A stretch of 64,000 bases of DNA from Pseudoxanthomonas sp. GM95 (lineage in GTDB: Bacteria > Pseudomonadota > Gammaproteobacteria > Xanthomonadales > Xanthomonadaceae). Within the stretch, counting starts at the first letter, position 1, and each line of letters opens with the position of its first letter. Where the stretch lies: positions 372,001 to 436,000 of the forward strand of contig NZ_FOAX01000003.1 of NCBI RefSeq assembly GCF_900109775.1. The letters are read 5' to 3'. The notes beneath the pieces were generated by a model. It made no database searches. It worked only from the letters and a program-made list of their open reading frames with translations, and was not told the DNA's origin. Made by a program: the position numbers and the translations under genes. Below, in pieces: positions 44,672 to 53,475 of the stretch.

Positions 44672-46087
44672 TCAATAATCCAGCGTCTTGGAAAAGTCGG
44701 ACACCTTCTTGGTGACCGCGCCCCACTCTTGCCGCTGCTTGTCCAGGTCGATCGTCAGCACCTTGCCGTCGCGGGCGACGATGCGGCCGTTGACGATGGT
44801 GGTGTGGATGTCGCCGGCATTGGCCTGGTAGACGATGGCCGCGTACACGTCGTACATCGGCTGCATGTTGAGCGAGTGGGTGTCGATCAGGATCACGTCG
44901 GCGGCCTTGCCCACTTCCAGCGAGCCGATGCGCTTGTCCATCTTCAGTGCGCGCGCACCGCCGATGGTCGCCATCGTCACCAACTCCGGTGGCTTGAAGG
45001 TGGTTTCCTCCGGGTGACGGATGTTGGCCACGCGCTTGGCGTAGCCCATCACCGAGACGATATCCATCTGGTTGCCGCTCAGCGGACCGTCGGTGCCCAG
45101 GCCCACGTCCATGCCGGCGTGCACCATTTCCAGCGCCGGGGACAGACCGCCGTGGCCCTTGGTATTGGCCTTGGGGTTGTGCGACACGCCCACATCGCGC
45201 GCCTTGAGCAGGGCGATGTCGGCATCGCTGGCACGCAGCACGTGCGCGGCCAGCAGGCGCGGGCTGAGGATGCCGGTGGAATCCAGGTAAGCGAGTTCAT
45301 CATTGAACTTGGCCGCCTCCGGGAACTTGGTCTTGACCCGCTCCCACTCATCCGGCGGCTCGGCCAGGTGCATCAACACCGGCACGTCGTACTGCTCGGC
45401 CGCCTGCTGGATCTTGGTCAGCATCTGCGGCGACACCGAGTACGGCGCATGCGGTGCGAATGCCGGGGTGATCAGCGGATCGCCCTTGAACTGTTTGATG
45501 AAGTCCACCGCGTAATCGAAGCCGCCGTACGGCTGCGGCGCATCGACCACGGGGAAGTTCATCACCGTCTCGCCCAGCACGCCACGAATGCCGACATCGC
45601 GCACGGCCTTGGCCACTTCGTCCTCGTGGTAGTACATGTCCACCACGGTGGTCACGCCGCCCACGGCCAGTTCCATCGCCGCCTGGCGCGAGGCCACGTT
45701 GATCAGCTGGCGGTCGAGCATCTTGCTCTCCAGCGGGAAGAAGAACTTGCGCAGCCGGTCATCGGTGCGGTACTCGCCCAGCCCGCGGAAAGCCATCATG
45801 GCGATGTGATTGTGCGCGTTGATCATGCCGGGCATGGCGATGTCGCCGTGCGCGTCGATGGTCTGCGTGGGCGCGTAATCGCGCTCCAGGCCGGCATCGC
45901 CCACGGCGACGATGTTGCCGCCGTCGATGATCAGCGTGCCGTTGTCATAGACGTGCAGCGCGCCGTCCATCGTCACCACCTTGGCGTTGACGATGGCCAG
46001 CGAAACCGGCTTGCCGGCCGCCAGCGCGGCGGGCGCCAGGGCAAGGCCCAGCGCGGCGCTGACCGCGAGGGAAAGCAGCTTGTTCAT
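44672..46087 (-). CDS. Exported amidohydrolase of the TRZ/ATZ (MTA/SAH deaminase-like) family
   Basis: A 471-residue metal-dependent hydrolase. It has a signal peptide (LLSLAVSAALGLALAPAALA, cut near 24), which is unusual because most relatives (5-methylthioadenosine/S-adenosylhomocysteine deaminase, guanine deaminase, triazine hydrolases) are cytoplasmic. Metal ligands are visible: His92 and His94 in NAHNHIAM, HLAEPPDEW, AHVLRASDADIAL and Asp in GLGTDGPLSGNQMD. The C-terminal WD-type composite domain ends near IVNGRIVARDGKVL. AAGGAG precedes the ATG at 46087. It lies 148 bases downstream of a TonB receptor on the same strand, suggesting joint uptake and processing of a heterocyclic or amine compound. 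Confidence 0.9.
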   Translation of the reverse strand: MNKLLSLAVSAALGLALAPAALAAGKPVSLAIVNAKVVTMDGALHVYDNGTLIIDGGNIVAVGDAGLERDYAPTQTIDAHGDIAMPGMINAHNHIAMMAFRGLGEYRTDDRLRKFFFPLESKMLDRQLINVASRQAAMELAVGGVTTVVDMYYHEDEVAKAVRDVGIRGVLGETVMNFPVVDAPQPYGGFDYAVDFIKQFKGDPLITPAFAPHAPYSVSPQMLTKIQQAAEQYDVPVLMHLAEPPDEWERVKTKFPEAAKFNDELAYLDSTGILSPRLLAAHVLRASDADIALLKARDVGVSHNPKANTKGHGGLSPALEMVHAGMDVGLGTDGPLSGNQMDIVSVMGYAKRVANIRHPEETTFKPPELVTMATIGGARALKMDKRIGSLEVGKAADVILIDTHSLNMQPMYDVYAAIVYQANAGDIHTTIVNGRIVARDGKVLTIDLDKQRQEWGAVTKKVSDFSKTLDY

Positions 46088-46194
46088 TTCAAAACTCCTT
46101 GAAGCGGTGCCCGCGCCAACCATCTCGCGATGACAGCGGCGCACCAGGAAGAAGGCAGCGTCGTCCCCGCTTACGCAAGGACGAGGTGTGATCG

Positions 46195-46229
46195 GATGCG
46201 ACGCCAGGCGCGAAGCCCGGCGCCGCATC
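46195..46229. terminator. Hairpin between TonB receptor and amidohydrolase genes
   Basis: GATGCG (46195-46200) pairs with CGCATC (46224-46229), and inner CGCC/GGCG and GGC/GCC pairs continue the stem with mismatches between blocks. It starts seven bases beyond the receptor stop codon. With no U-tract it may attenuate or stabilise the transcript, giving unequal expression of the two genes. Confidence 0.5.
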
Positions 46230-46235
46230 ACTCGA

Positions 46236-48476
46236 TCAGAAGTGCAGCGAATACTCCACGCCGATGATGCGCGGATCGTTCACCATCGCGGCCCGGCTGA
46301 TGAAGCTGGAGGTGGCGATGATCACGCGACGGTCGGTGAGGTTGCGTGCATACAGCGCCACTTCCTGCTTGCCCAGGTCCCAGTTGTAGCCCACGCGCAG
46401 GCCACCCAGCAGCACGGCCTTGCTGTTGTATTCCACCGAGTTGTACAGGTACTGGTTGAGCTTGCTGCGGTAGTTCCAGTCGGTATAGGCGAACACCTCG
46501 CCCGTATCGCCCACCGGCAGGCTGTAGCGCGCGGTGAAGGCGCCGATGTACTTGGCCGCACGCGGCAGGCTGTTGCCGTCGATCAGCGCGCGGCGGTTGG
46601 CGTTGCGCGGGTCCAGCACGGTGCAGTTGCTGCACGCGGCCACGGCCAGGTCCGGGTCCTTGATCTCGGTCTCGTTGTAGCTGCCGCCCAGGGTGAAGGC
46701 CCAGTTCGCATTCGGGCTGAATTCCAGGTCGAACTCGGCGCCGTAGCCATCGGTACGGTCGATGTTGACCAGGTCGGTGGCGTTGCTGGTGGCGGCCACG
46801 GCAGTGACCTGCTGGTCATGCATGACGAAGCCGTAGACATCGGCGTTGAAGCGCAGGCGGCCGTCCAGGCCGGTGCTCTTCACGCCGAACTCCAGCGAGT
46901 TGATCGTCTCGGCCTTGGCGGTGGAGATGTTGTTCTTGCCGGTCAGGCGGCCCTGCACGCTGGGCGCGCGGAAACCGTTGGCAAAGCGGCCGTACACGCT
47001 GACGCGGTCGGTCAGGGTGAAGGTGCCGGTCAGGTCGCCGCTCCAGTGCGCGTCACCCTGGTCCACGTCGATCGGGCCCAGCGCGCCGGTGTAGCCGTAG
47101 AAGCGCTGCACGGTGTAGTCCTTGTCCTCGTGCGAGTAGCGCAGGCCGGCGCGCACGTCGAAGCGGTCGGTGAAGCGATACGCCAGCGAGCCGAACACCG
47201 CCGCCGCGCTGGTGGCCTGGTGCTGGCGCACCGCCGCCGTGCGCGTGGTGCCGGTGTGGTCGTAGTTGAAGTTGTTGATGTCGATGTTTTCGTAGAAGTA
47301 GTACAGGCCGGTCTGCCAGCGCAGGCGCGCTTCAGCGTCGTTGGCCACGCGCAACTCCTGCGTGATCTGGCGGTGCTGCGGGATCTCGTCAGCGGTCTGC
47401 GAGAACGAGGTCAGCGCGCTGGACGGCATCGCCCACACCGGCGCACCGGCGCTGGCCAGGTAGCCGCCATCCACGTCGCCCAGGCTGAAGGCGCGCACGC
47501 GCTCCAGGCCGGTGATCGAGGTGAAGGTCAGGCCATCGCGGTACCAGTTGAGCTTGGCGCTGGCGCCCCAGCTGGTGACGCTCTCGGTGTTGCGGCCATC
47601 GGAGGCCACGCGGTCGATGTCGAAGCCCGGCACCAGCGCCGGCGTGCCCTGCTGCACGGCGTTGGGGCGGAAGATCGCCGCGCTGCCGTCGTAGTCGCGC
47701 ACGTGCGCGCTCAGCAGCGCATCGAAATCTTCGCCGGTGTACATCGCCTGCAGGCGCAGCGCGCGGTCGTTGTAGCCGCCCAGCGCGTCGTGCTTGCCGG
47801 TGTAGGCATTGTCGATCCAGTGGTCGCGGTGCTGCACCAGGAACGAGGCGCGGCCGGTCCAGCCGTTGTTGCCCAGCTTGCCGCTGATGGCGCCTTCCAC
47901 GTTGGCGGTGCCGAAGGTGCCGTAGGACACCTTGGCGTAGCCCTCGGTCTCTTCGGTCGGCTTGGCCGAATCGAACTTCACCACGCCGGCCGGCGAGTTG
48001 CGGCCGAACATCGTGCCCTGCGGGCCACGCAGCACTTCCACCTGGTCCAGGTCGAACATCGGGAAGCCCTTCAGCAGCGGGTTTTCCTGCACGATGTCAT
48101 CGAACACCAGCGACACCGGCTGCGACGCATTGGCGTCGTAATCGGTGTTGCCCAGGCCACGGATGTAGAAGCGCGGGAAGGTGCGGCCGTAGCTGCTTTC
48201 CACCTGCAGGCTCGGCGAGCGGCCGGCCAGCTGCACCAGCGTGTCGCCGGAGGCGCCATAGGCAGCCAGCTTTTCCGGATCGACGACCGAGATGGACATC
48301 GGCACCTTCTGGATGTCCTCGGGACGCTTGTCGGCGGTCACCGTGACGTTCTTCAGCGTGTGCGCGGTGGAATCGGCCTGGTCCTGCTGGGCCAGTGCAA
48401 GGGAGGGGACGGTCGCCAGGGCGAGCGCGATCGCGCTGCCGAGCCGGAGCTTCGGAAGCCGGGTGTGGGAGATCAC
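46236..48476 (-). CDS. TonB-dependent outer-membrane receptor
   Basis: A 746-residue protein: signal peptide (GSAIALALATVPSLALAQQ), a TonB-box-like VTVTADKR near residue 45, the plug domain (SYGRTFPRFYIRGLGNTDYD and VEVLRGPQGTMFGRNSPAGV, about residues 60-170), then a 22-strand barrel ending in YSLHF with C-terminal Phe. It imports a ligand across the outer membrane using TonB-ExbBD energy. The GTG at 48476 with AGGAA upstream is the only start that begins at the signal peptide. The amidohydrolase downstream may process the ligand. The plug resembles receptors of organic solutes rather than a clear siderophore class; the ligand is not deducible. Confidence 0.92.
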   Translation of the reverse strand: MISHTRLPKLRLGSAIALALATVPSLALAQQDQADSTAHTLKNVTVTADKRPEDIQKVPMSISVVDPEKLAAYGASGDTLVQLAGRSPSLQVESSYGRTFPRFYIRGLGNTDYDANASQPVSLVFDDIVQENPLLKGFPMFDLDQVEVLRGPQGTMFGRNSPAGVVKFDSAKPTEETEGYAKVSYGTFGTANVEGAISGKLGNNGWTGRASFLVQHRDHWIDNAYTGKHDALGGYNDRALRLQAMYTGEDFDALLSAHVRDYDGSAAIFRPNAVQQGTPALVPGFDIDRVASDGRNTESVTSWGASAKLNWYRDGLTFTSITGLERVRAFSLGDVDGGYLASAGAPVWAMPSSALTSFSQTADEIPQHRQITQELRVANDAEARLRWQTGLYYFYENIDINNFNYDHTGTTRTAAVRQHQATSAAAVFGSLAYRFTDRFDVRAGLRYSHEDKDYTVQRFYGYTGALGPIDVDQGDAHWSGDLTGTFTLTDRVSVYGRFANGFRAPSVQGRLTGKNNISTAKAETINSLEFGVKSTGLDGRLRFNADVYGFVMHDQQVTAVAATSNATDLVNIDRTDGYGAEFDLEFSPNANWAFTLGGSYNETEIKDPDLAVAACSNCTVLDPRNANRRALIDGNSLPRAAKYIGAFTARYSLPVGDTGEVFAYTDWNYRSKLNQYLYNSVEYNSKAVLLGGLRVGYNWDLGKQEVALYARNLTDRRVIIATSSFISRAAMVNDPRIIGVEYSLHF

Positions 48477-48814
48477 TGCGGGTAATTCCTGTGGGGAGGG
48501 GAGCCTGAGGAGGACAAACAACCTGGCCCGCGGGGCCAGCCCGCCATTTTCGGTGCTGCGGCCGGCAAAATCGACCTTTCTGCAGCACAAAAAGATGACA
48601 AGCCGATGCCATACGCCGGGGAATGTGGGCGATAAACGCCTGTTTTCCCGCATGTAGCCCTGCATGTTGTCCTGCACGCAATGACACCGGCCGCCGATGC
48701 CATCGGCGGCAAGTCCCCCCGCGCCTAAGACTTCGCGGGCACGCAGCGCCGCCACGGCCTCGTGACGCCGCATGGCCCAGCATCGTCCCGACATCGACAC
48801 GCAAGGCCATCGCC
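48477..48814. other. Divergent leader region with short direct repeats
   Basis: 338 bases without a gene. Near 48653-48685 a direct repeat occurs: TGTAGCCCTGCA followed by TGTTGTCCTGCA. It may be a regulator site for the TonB receptor gene, which has a leader of over 100 bases here. The short gene at 48815 needs a promoter in this interval as well. Confidence 0.4.
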
Positions 48815-49186
48815 ATGCAGCACGTGCTCTACGTCGGGCAGGACCCGACCACTGTGGATTTCTCCGATCCATCGCTGCCGCCAGGCATGGACGCCGGCAA
48901 GATCCAGGCCGGCATCGACAAGGCCGCGCAGGCACTCACCGCGCGCGGCTGGGACGCAAGGACCTGCATGATCACGCCCGATGACGCCGGCATCGCCGTG
49001 CTCACCCACCAACTGGAAAGCGCGAGCTACGCCTGCGTGGTGATCGGGGGTGGCCTGCGCATTCCCAAGACGCTGCGCCTGTTCGAGCAGATCATCAATG
49101 CGATCCATCGCCACGCGCCGCAGGCGGCCATCGCCTTCAACACCTCGCCGGACGATACCGCGGAGGCGGCGGCGCGCTGGCTTTGA
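48815..49186 (+). CDS. Conserved hypothetical protein
   Basis: A 123-residue soluble protein, MQHVLYVGQDPTTVDFSDPS with an alternating strand/helix pattern and the stretch ACVVIGGGLRIPKTLRLFEQ near residues 73-92, suggesting a Rossmann-like or receiver-like fold. No signal peptide. It is recognised only as a conserved protein of unknown function in proteobacteria. The ATG at 48815 is chosen because upstream codons are arginine-rich shadow. It converges with the interrupted gene at 49193-49624 (six-base gap). Confidence 0.65.
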   Translation: MQHVLYVGQDPTTVDFSDPSLPPGMDAGKIQAGIDKAAQALTARGWDARTCMITPDDAGIAVLTHQLESASYACVVIGGGLRIPKTLRLFEQIINAIHRHAPQAAIAFNTSPDDTAEAAARWL

Positions 49187-49192
49187 TGCGCC

Positions 49193-49624
49193 TCAGAGCC
49201 ACTGCGCCTCGATACCGCGCGCACGGAAGTCCTGCAGCAAGCCATCGCCACGTCGGTCGTAGAACAACGTCACCGACTTCAGCGCCGGCAGCAGCGCGGC
49301 ATCGTCGGCGGATTGCAGGTTGAACGCATCGTCCTCGCCATCCCAGTACGGGCAGACCTACAGGTAGATGTGGTTGCCGCCATCCATGTAGAGCGTGTCG
49401 ATGTGCTGCAGCAGCGCGACCGGTACCGGCAGGTCGGCGAAGAACTGCCGCACCTCGGGGAGCGGGTCGTCGCCTTCTTGCTCGATGTCGATCGTGCGCG
49501 CGGTGTAAGCCGCAACGAACGCGTGCACATCGAACCTCGGCTGCAGCAGGCCTTGCTCGTACATCAGCACCTGGATGACGGCCAGCTTGAAGTTGGGGTC
49601 CTTGAAGTGGGCGAACTCAGTCAT
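49193..49624 (-). pseudogene. Gene interrupted by an in-frame amber codon (DUF6892-like)
   Basis: Two coding blocks share one frame and are split only by TAG at 49358-49360. The first, 88 residues, starts MTEFAHFKDPNFKLAVIQVL and ends GGNHIYL. The second, about 54 codons, continues VCPYWDGEDDAFNLQSADDA and ends RGIEAQWL. The joined protein would be 143 codons, with the second block giving the WDGEDD/F-type motif expected of a DUF6892-like protein. A single CAG-to-TAG change would explain it (Leu-Gln-Val in the intact form). The first block alone could still be made; sequencing error cannot be excluded. Confidence 0.75.
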
Positions 49625-49724
49625 CGCGTTGGCGCCTTGCGTGCGGTGCGTGTGGGAAGCTGCGCACGTTACAGGCGCGGGCATGGCAAGCGCATGAACC
49701 CGCACCCGGAAAACGAGCACGCGC

Positions 49725-50558
49725 TCAGCCGTCAGTCGAGACCGTCAGCGCTTCCCATTGGGTCAGTTCGTCCTGCAGCGCGACCAGCTTCTCGCGCACC
49801 AGCTTCAACGCATCGCTGCCCAGCAGCAGGTGTGCCGGCGGCGCGTCGCTGTCGATCGCGGCCAGCATCGCGCGTGAAGCCTTTTGCGGATCGCCCAGTT
49901 GCTTGCCGCTGACGTCCTGCCGGCGCTGGCGGATGGGATCGAACACTGCGTCGTAATCGGCAATCGTGCGCGGCGCGCGCACCATCGAGCGGCCGGCCCA
50001 ATCGGTGCGGAACGAGCCCGGCGCCACCGAGGTCACGCGGATGCCCAGCGCGGCCACTTCCTTGCCCAGCACCTCGCCGATGCCTTCCAGCGCGAACTTG
50101 CTGCCGCAGTAGTAGGCGATACCCGGCATCGTGATGAAGCCGCCCATCGAGGTGATGTTGAGGATGTGGCCGGCGCGGCGCGCGCGCATGTGCGGCAGCA
50201 CCGCCTGGATCATCGCCACCGCGCCGAACACGTTGACGTCGAACTGCTTGCGCATCGCGTCCAGCGGCGATTCTTCCAGCACGCCTTCGTGGCCGTAGCC
50301 GGCGTTGTTGACCAGCACGTCGATGGCGCCCAGCGTGGCTTCCACCTCGTCCACCACCGGCGCGATGGCCTCAACGTCGGTGACATCCAGCAGGCGCGCG
50401 AACGCGCGGCCCGGCGCGAGCGCTTCCAGCTGCGCGGCGGCCTCGGCATTGCGCACGGTGCCGACGACGCGATGCCCGGCGGCCAGGGCTTCGACCGCGA
50501 GCGCGCGGCCAAAGCCGCTGCTGGCGCCTGTGATGAGGAGGAGTTTCGAAATGGACAT
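49725..50558 (-). CDS. Short-chain dehydrogenase/reductase (retinol-dehydrogenase-like)
   Basis: A 277-residue SDR. Cofactor loop TGASSGFGRALAVE at residues 10-23, VTDVEAIAPV acidic loop, NNAGYGHEG, catalytic Ser in NITSMGG and Tyr-x3-Lys in YYCGSKFALEGI. The longer C-terminus (substrate-binding region PGSFRTDWAGRSM) fits the oxidoreductase subgroup that many AraC/LysR modules carry. It diverges from an AraC gene across 91 bases. Substrate unknown. Confidence 0.9.
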   Translation of the reverse strand: MSISKLLLITGASSGFGRALAVEALAAGHRVVGTVRNAEAAAQLEALAPGRAFARLLDVTDVEAIAPVVDEVEATLGAIDVLVNNAGYGHEGVLEESPLDAMRKQFDVNVFGAVAMIQAVLPHMRARRAGHILNITSMGGFITMPGIAYYCGSKFALEGIGEVLGKEVAALGIRVTSVAPGSFRTDWAGRSMVRAPRTIADYDAVFDPIRQRRQDVSGKQLGDPQKASRAMLAAIDSDAPPAHLLLGSDALKLVREKLVALQDELTQWEALTVSTDG

Positions 50559-50649
50559 GGCAATCTCTGCGGTGTGCGGAAGCTGTGCACAATACGCAGG
50601 CCGCGCCCTCGATCTAAGGCGCAGATCGCTCACATCCTTGCCTATTCCT

Positions 50650-51630
50650 ATGACACGCCGAACAGCCAGCTCCGCCCAAAACCTCACCGACGGCCTGCTG
50701 CCGCTGGCCCCGCTGGTGCTGGCGCTGGCCCCGCACGAGGGCTACAGCCTGACCGCGCTGGAAGGCGTGCGGATGCTGCGCTCGGACCGGCCGCTCGCGC
50801 GCACGCCGGTGCTGTACGACCCTGGCATCGTGATCGTCTGCCAGGGCTGCAAGCGCGGCTATTTCGGCCAGCGCACCTACGTATACGACGCGCATCAATA
50901 CCTCGCCGTCTCTGTGCCGGTGCCCTTCACCATGGAAACCGACGCCAGCGCCGAGGAACCGCTGCTGGCGCTGTACCTGCATCTGGACTTTCCGCTGGCG
51001 GCCGAACTGATGCTGCAGATCGACCAGCACGACGATGCTTCGACGCGCGCCACCTCCAGACGCGCTGCGCCGCAAAGCATGCTCTCCAGCCCGATCGACC
51101 CCGCCCTGCACCAGGCGGTGCAGCGCCTGCTGCAGGCGCTGGCCACGCCGATGGACGCCGCCATCCTGGGGCCGCAGTGCTTGCGCGAGCTGTACTACCG
51201 CATTCTCACCGGCCCGCAAGGCCCCACGCTGCGTGCAGCGCTGGCGATGCAGGGCCACTTCGGCCGCATCGGCAAGGCCTTGCAGCGCATCCACGCCGCC
51301 TACGACCAGCCGCTCACCGTCGCGCATCTGGCCGAGGACGCCGGCATGAGCGCGCCTTCGTTCCACAGCCACTTCAAGGCCATCACCTGCGCCTCGCCCA
51401 TGCAGTACCTCAAGTCCACGCGCCTGCACCAAGCGCGCCTGCTGATGGTGCGCGAACGCATGACCGCCGCCGCGGCCTGCCACGCCGTCGGCTACGAAAG
51501 CCCCTCGCAGTTCAACCGCGAGTTCAAGCGCCTGTTCGGCCTGACCCCTGCGCGCGAAGTGCAGCGCATGCGCGACCACTTCGCGGTACCGCCGAAACAA
51601 GCGAATGCGACGTTTGTGTCGTCGCACTGA
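50650..51630 (+). CDS. AraC-family transcriptional regulator
   Basis: A 326-residue regulator. The sensor half (about 30-190) carries GIVIVCQGCKRGYFGQRTYV and YLHLDFPLAAELML in the AraC_N pattern; the DNA-binding half (about 215-315) has VAHLAEDAGMSAPSFHSHFK and CHAVGYESPSQFNREFKRLF. Divergent from an SDR, as with the 43690 gene. It likely activates that SDR on sensing a small molecule. The two AraC/SDR modules could be distant duplicates. Confidence 0.92.
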   Translation: MTRRTASSAQNLTDGLLPLAPLVLALAPHEGYSLTALEGVRMLRSDRPLARTPVLYDPGIVIVCQGCKRGYFGQRTYVYDAHQYLAVSVPVPFTMETDASAEEPLLALYLHLDFPLAAELMLQIDQHDDASTRATSRRAAPQSMLSSPIDPALHQAVQRLLQALATPMDAAILGPQCLRELYYRILTGPQGPTLRAALAMQGHFGRIGKALQRIHAAYDQPLTVAHLAEDAGMSAPSFHSHFKAITCASPMQYLKSTRLHQARLLMVRERMTAAAACHAVGYESPSQFNREFKRLFGLTPAREVQRMRDHFAVPPKQANATFVSSH

Positions 51631-51746
51631 GGCGTCCAAGTCGGCGAGACGATCGCTTTGCCACTCGATCGTCTCGCCCGCAGGATTTGGGTTTCCGCCA
51701 AGACCGCCCGTGCGTAGACTTCCCTGCAGACACATGGGGGCTTTGC

Positions 51747-52514
51747 ATGAACATCATCAGGGGGCTGCTCGCCGCAGCGCTTTTCATTGCCGCTGCGCCA
51801 GCGATTGCGCTCAAGTTGAACGCTGCGGATTACGCGGTCCCGGTTCCTCGTACGGCGACGCCGCAGGACGCACACATCACCGTCATCGACCAGCGCCCCT
51901 ATGTATTGGACGGCAGTAGCAACGAGTCCTACGAAGGCGTCAGCCGTGAGCTTTACGGCATCCCGATCAGCCGTGATACCGCCGACAAGTCGCCGCTGGC
52001 GACCTTCCTGGGCAAGCGAATCGAGATCGGCTTTCAGCAGGCCGGTTATACGCCGCACTACCTCGCCAGTCGCAAGGGCACCTCGCTCGCTGACGCCGTG
52101 GGCGCCTTCGAGGGCGGGGGCGAACGTATCGTCCTGACGCTGCGCGAATGGCAGTACGACCAAGGCGGGTTTAATCCCACCTTCGACTACGACGCTACGA
52201 TCGACGTGTTCGATGCCTCCGGCACGCACTTGGTCTCACGCGTCCTGAAGGGAACCGAGAGCATGCCCAAGGGTGGCTTCAAACACTTCAAGCGCCGCTG
52301 GTCCGAGCTCTACCAGACCATCCTTGGCCGCGCTTTCGCCGAACACGACGTGGTACTCGCGTTGCAGGGACAAAGCACGCTCGCACCCGCAGCGGATGCC
52401 GAGACCGCCACGGTCGCCGAGCGTCTGTCGAAGCTCAAGGCACTCAGGGCTGACGGAATCATCGACGACGCCACCTTCGAACGCGAACAGGCGCGCATCC
52501 TTCAGGCGCTCTGA
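51747..52514 (+). CDS. Exported protein with a C-terminal SHOCT-like helix pair
   Basis: A 255-residue protein with a signal peptide (GLLAAALFIAAAPAIALK). Its main body (about 20-205) has no recognised fold; phrases include VLDGSSNESYEGVSRELYGI and GERIVLTLREWQYDQGG. The last 30 residues (ERLSKLKALRADGIIDDATF) match the SHOCT motif, a short domain that commonly ends bacterial proteins and may bind or oligomerise. Starts with GGGG at suitable distance. Periplasmic location is expected. A TAGACT -10-like box lies about 30 bases before it. Function unknown. Confidence 0.8.
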   Translation: MNIIRGLLAAALFIAAAPAIALKLNAADYAVPVPRTATPQDAHITVIDQRPYVLDGSSNESYEGVSRELYGIPISRDTADKSPLATFLGKRIEIGFQQAGYTPHYLASRKGTSLADAVGAFEGGGERIVLTLREWQYDQGGFNPTFDYDATIDVFDASGTHLVSRVLKGTESMPKGGFKHFKRRWSELYQTILGRAFAEHDVVLALQGQSTLAPAADAETATVAERLSKLKALRADGIIDDATFEREQARILQAL

Positions 52515-52526
52515 GCGCCCCGCCCT

Positions 52527-52854
52527 CTATTCTCTCGGGATGTAGCTCTTACCCCCGTCGGGCTTCAGGCAATACCGGCCACCGCGCGGGCCGGTACAGA
52601 ACGTGGCCGCGCTGCAGGAGCAACTCCCTGACGCCGTGGGGGCCGGGCAGTGCCGACTGCAGTGAATTAGTGGCGTCTTCGTCTTCGCCACTGCTGCAGA
52701 TGCGCTTGGACGCGCTGATCGAGCCATCGTTGCAGACAAAGCGCCCGTTGGCGCAGTGATTCACGCCGCCCTTCGATCCCGAGCACGGCGTATTGGCGAA
52801 GGCAGCCGACGCGATCCCCCAGATGCAGAGCATCAACAACACGTTCTTGAGCAT
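52527..52854 (-). pseudogene. Frameshifted small secreted cysteine-rich protein
   Basis: The first frame gives a signal peptide and MLKNVLLMLCIWGIASAAFA, then PCSGSKGGVNHCANGRFVCN with a cysteine pattern. Toward the 3' end the sense frame shifts: the alternate frame reads SCSCSAATFCTGPRGGRYCL then KPDGGKSYIPRE and stop at 52527, whereas the first frame runs on to a stop at 52549 in arginine-rich text. A five-G run at 52638-52642 on the plus strand (C run on the coding strand) is the likely point: one base fewer joins both blocks as LPGPTASGSCSCSAATFC. Either a real frameshift or a homopolymer sequencing error. Confidence 0.72.
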
Positions 52855-53025
52855 CCTGCCTATCCCCTAAGCCGCACGACGACGCTGCGGCGGTTGCCAC
52901 CCTAGAGCAGTCGCCATCGACGCGCATCGGCGGCCGCCCGCCACTATCGGTCACCTCCTTTGTTTGAACGCCACAATCCCGCTTGGCTTGGTTAGGACCG
53001 GCCTGCAATACACAGGGGACATCGC

Positions 53026-53472
53026 ATGGATCGCGCCACGACCGCCTATTGGGCGGTGCTACTTGCCGTCATCGGACTGACCTCGGCTGCTGTTATGCCA
53101 GCCACTGCGCAAACCGTCCGCTCGGCGGTCGGCACCCCGCAGCGCCCATATATCCCGCCGACGCGGCAGCCCCACAGCTCAACCGCCAAGGACGCCACGC
53201 CTCTGCATTGCGAGCAGTACCGCACCCACCCAAATCCGGGGATGGTGCGCTACTGCGAAGGTCTGGAGAACACGCTGCTGCAGAACGAAGCGCAGCGGCA
53301 GGGAAAGCCCGCGCCATCTCGATCGGTCATCCAGCTGCCCGGCCTCGGCACGCCGGAAGCGAAAGCATTGGGCTACGCCTGTGTCAACGGTCGCGCGCTC
53401 AAGCGTCTATCCAACGGATGGGCGCAGGTGTCCGCGGCTGACGGTGTTTGGCAGCGGTGTCAGGGCGGGTAG
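53026..53472 (+). CDS. Exported hypothetical protein
   Basis: A 148-residue protein with a signal peptide (YWAVLLAVIGLTSAAVMPAT, cut near residue 28), a proline-rich stretch (TPQRPYIPPTRQP) and a mature part with four cysteines (HCEQYRTHP, RYCEGLENTLL, YACVNGRAL, VWQRC) that could form disulfides. Not recognised. An AGGGGAC element precedes the ATG. Its stop codon ends three bases before the left inverted repeat of the adjacent cassette. Confidence 0.65.
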   Translation: MDRATTAYWAVLLAVIGLTSAAVMPATAQTVRSAVGTPQRPYIPPTRQPHSSTAKDATPLHCEQYRTHPNPGMVRYCEGLENTLLQNEAQRQGKPAPSRSVIQLPGLGTPEAKALGYACVNGRALKRLSNGWAQVSAADGVWQRCQGG

Positions 53473-53475
53473 AGG

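Noticed and set aside
44725-46102. Plus-strand reading frame over the amidohydrolase gene
   Set aside because: Antisense frame rich in His/Arg/Val with no recognisable domain; the minus strand shows all metal ligands of the hydrolase.
46188-48485. A 765-codon plus-strand open frame opposite the TonB receptor
   Set aside because: Composition and lack of motifs show it is the antisense shadow of the receptor gene.
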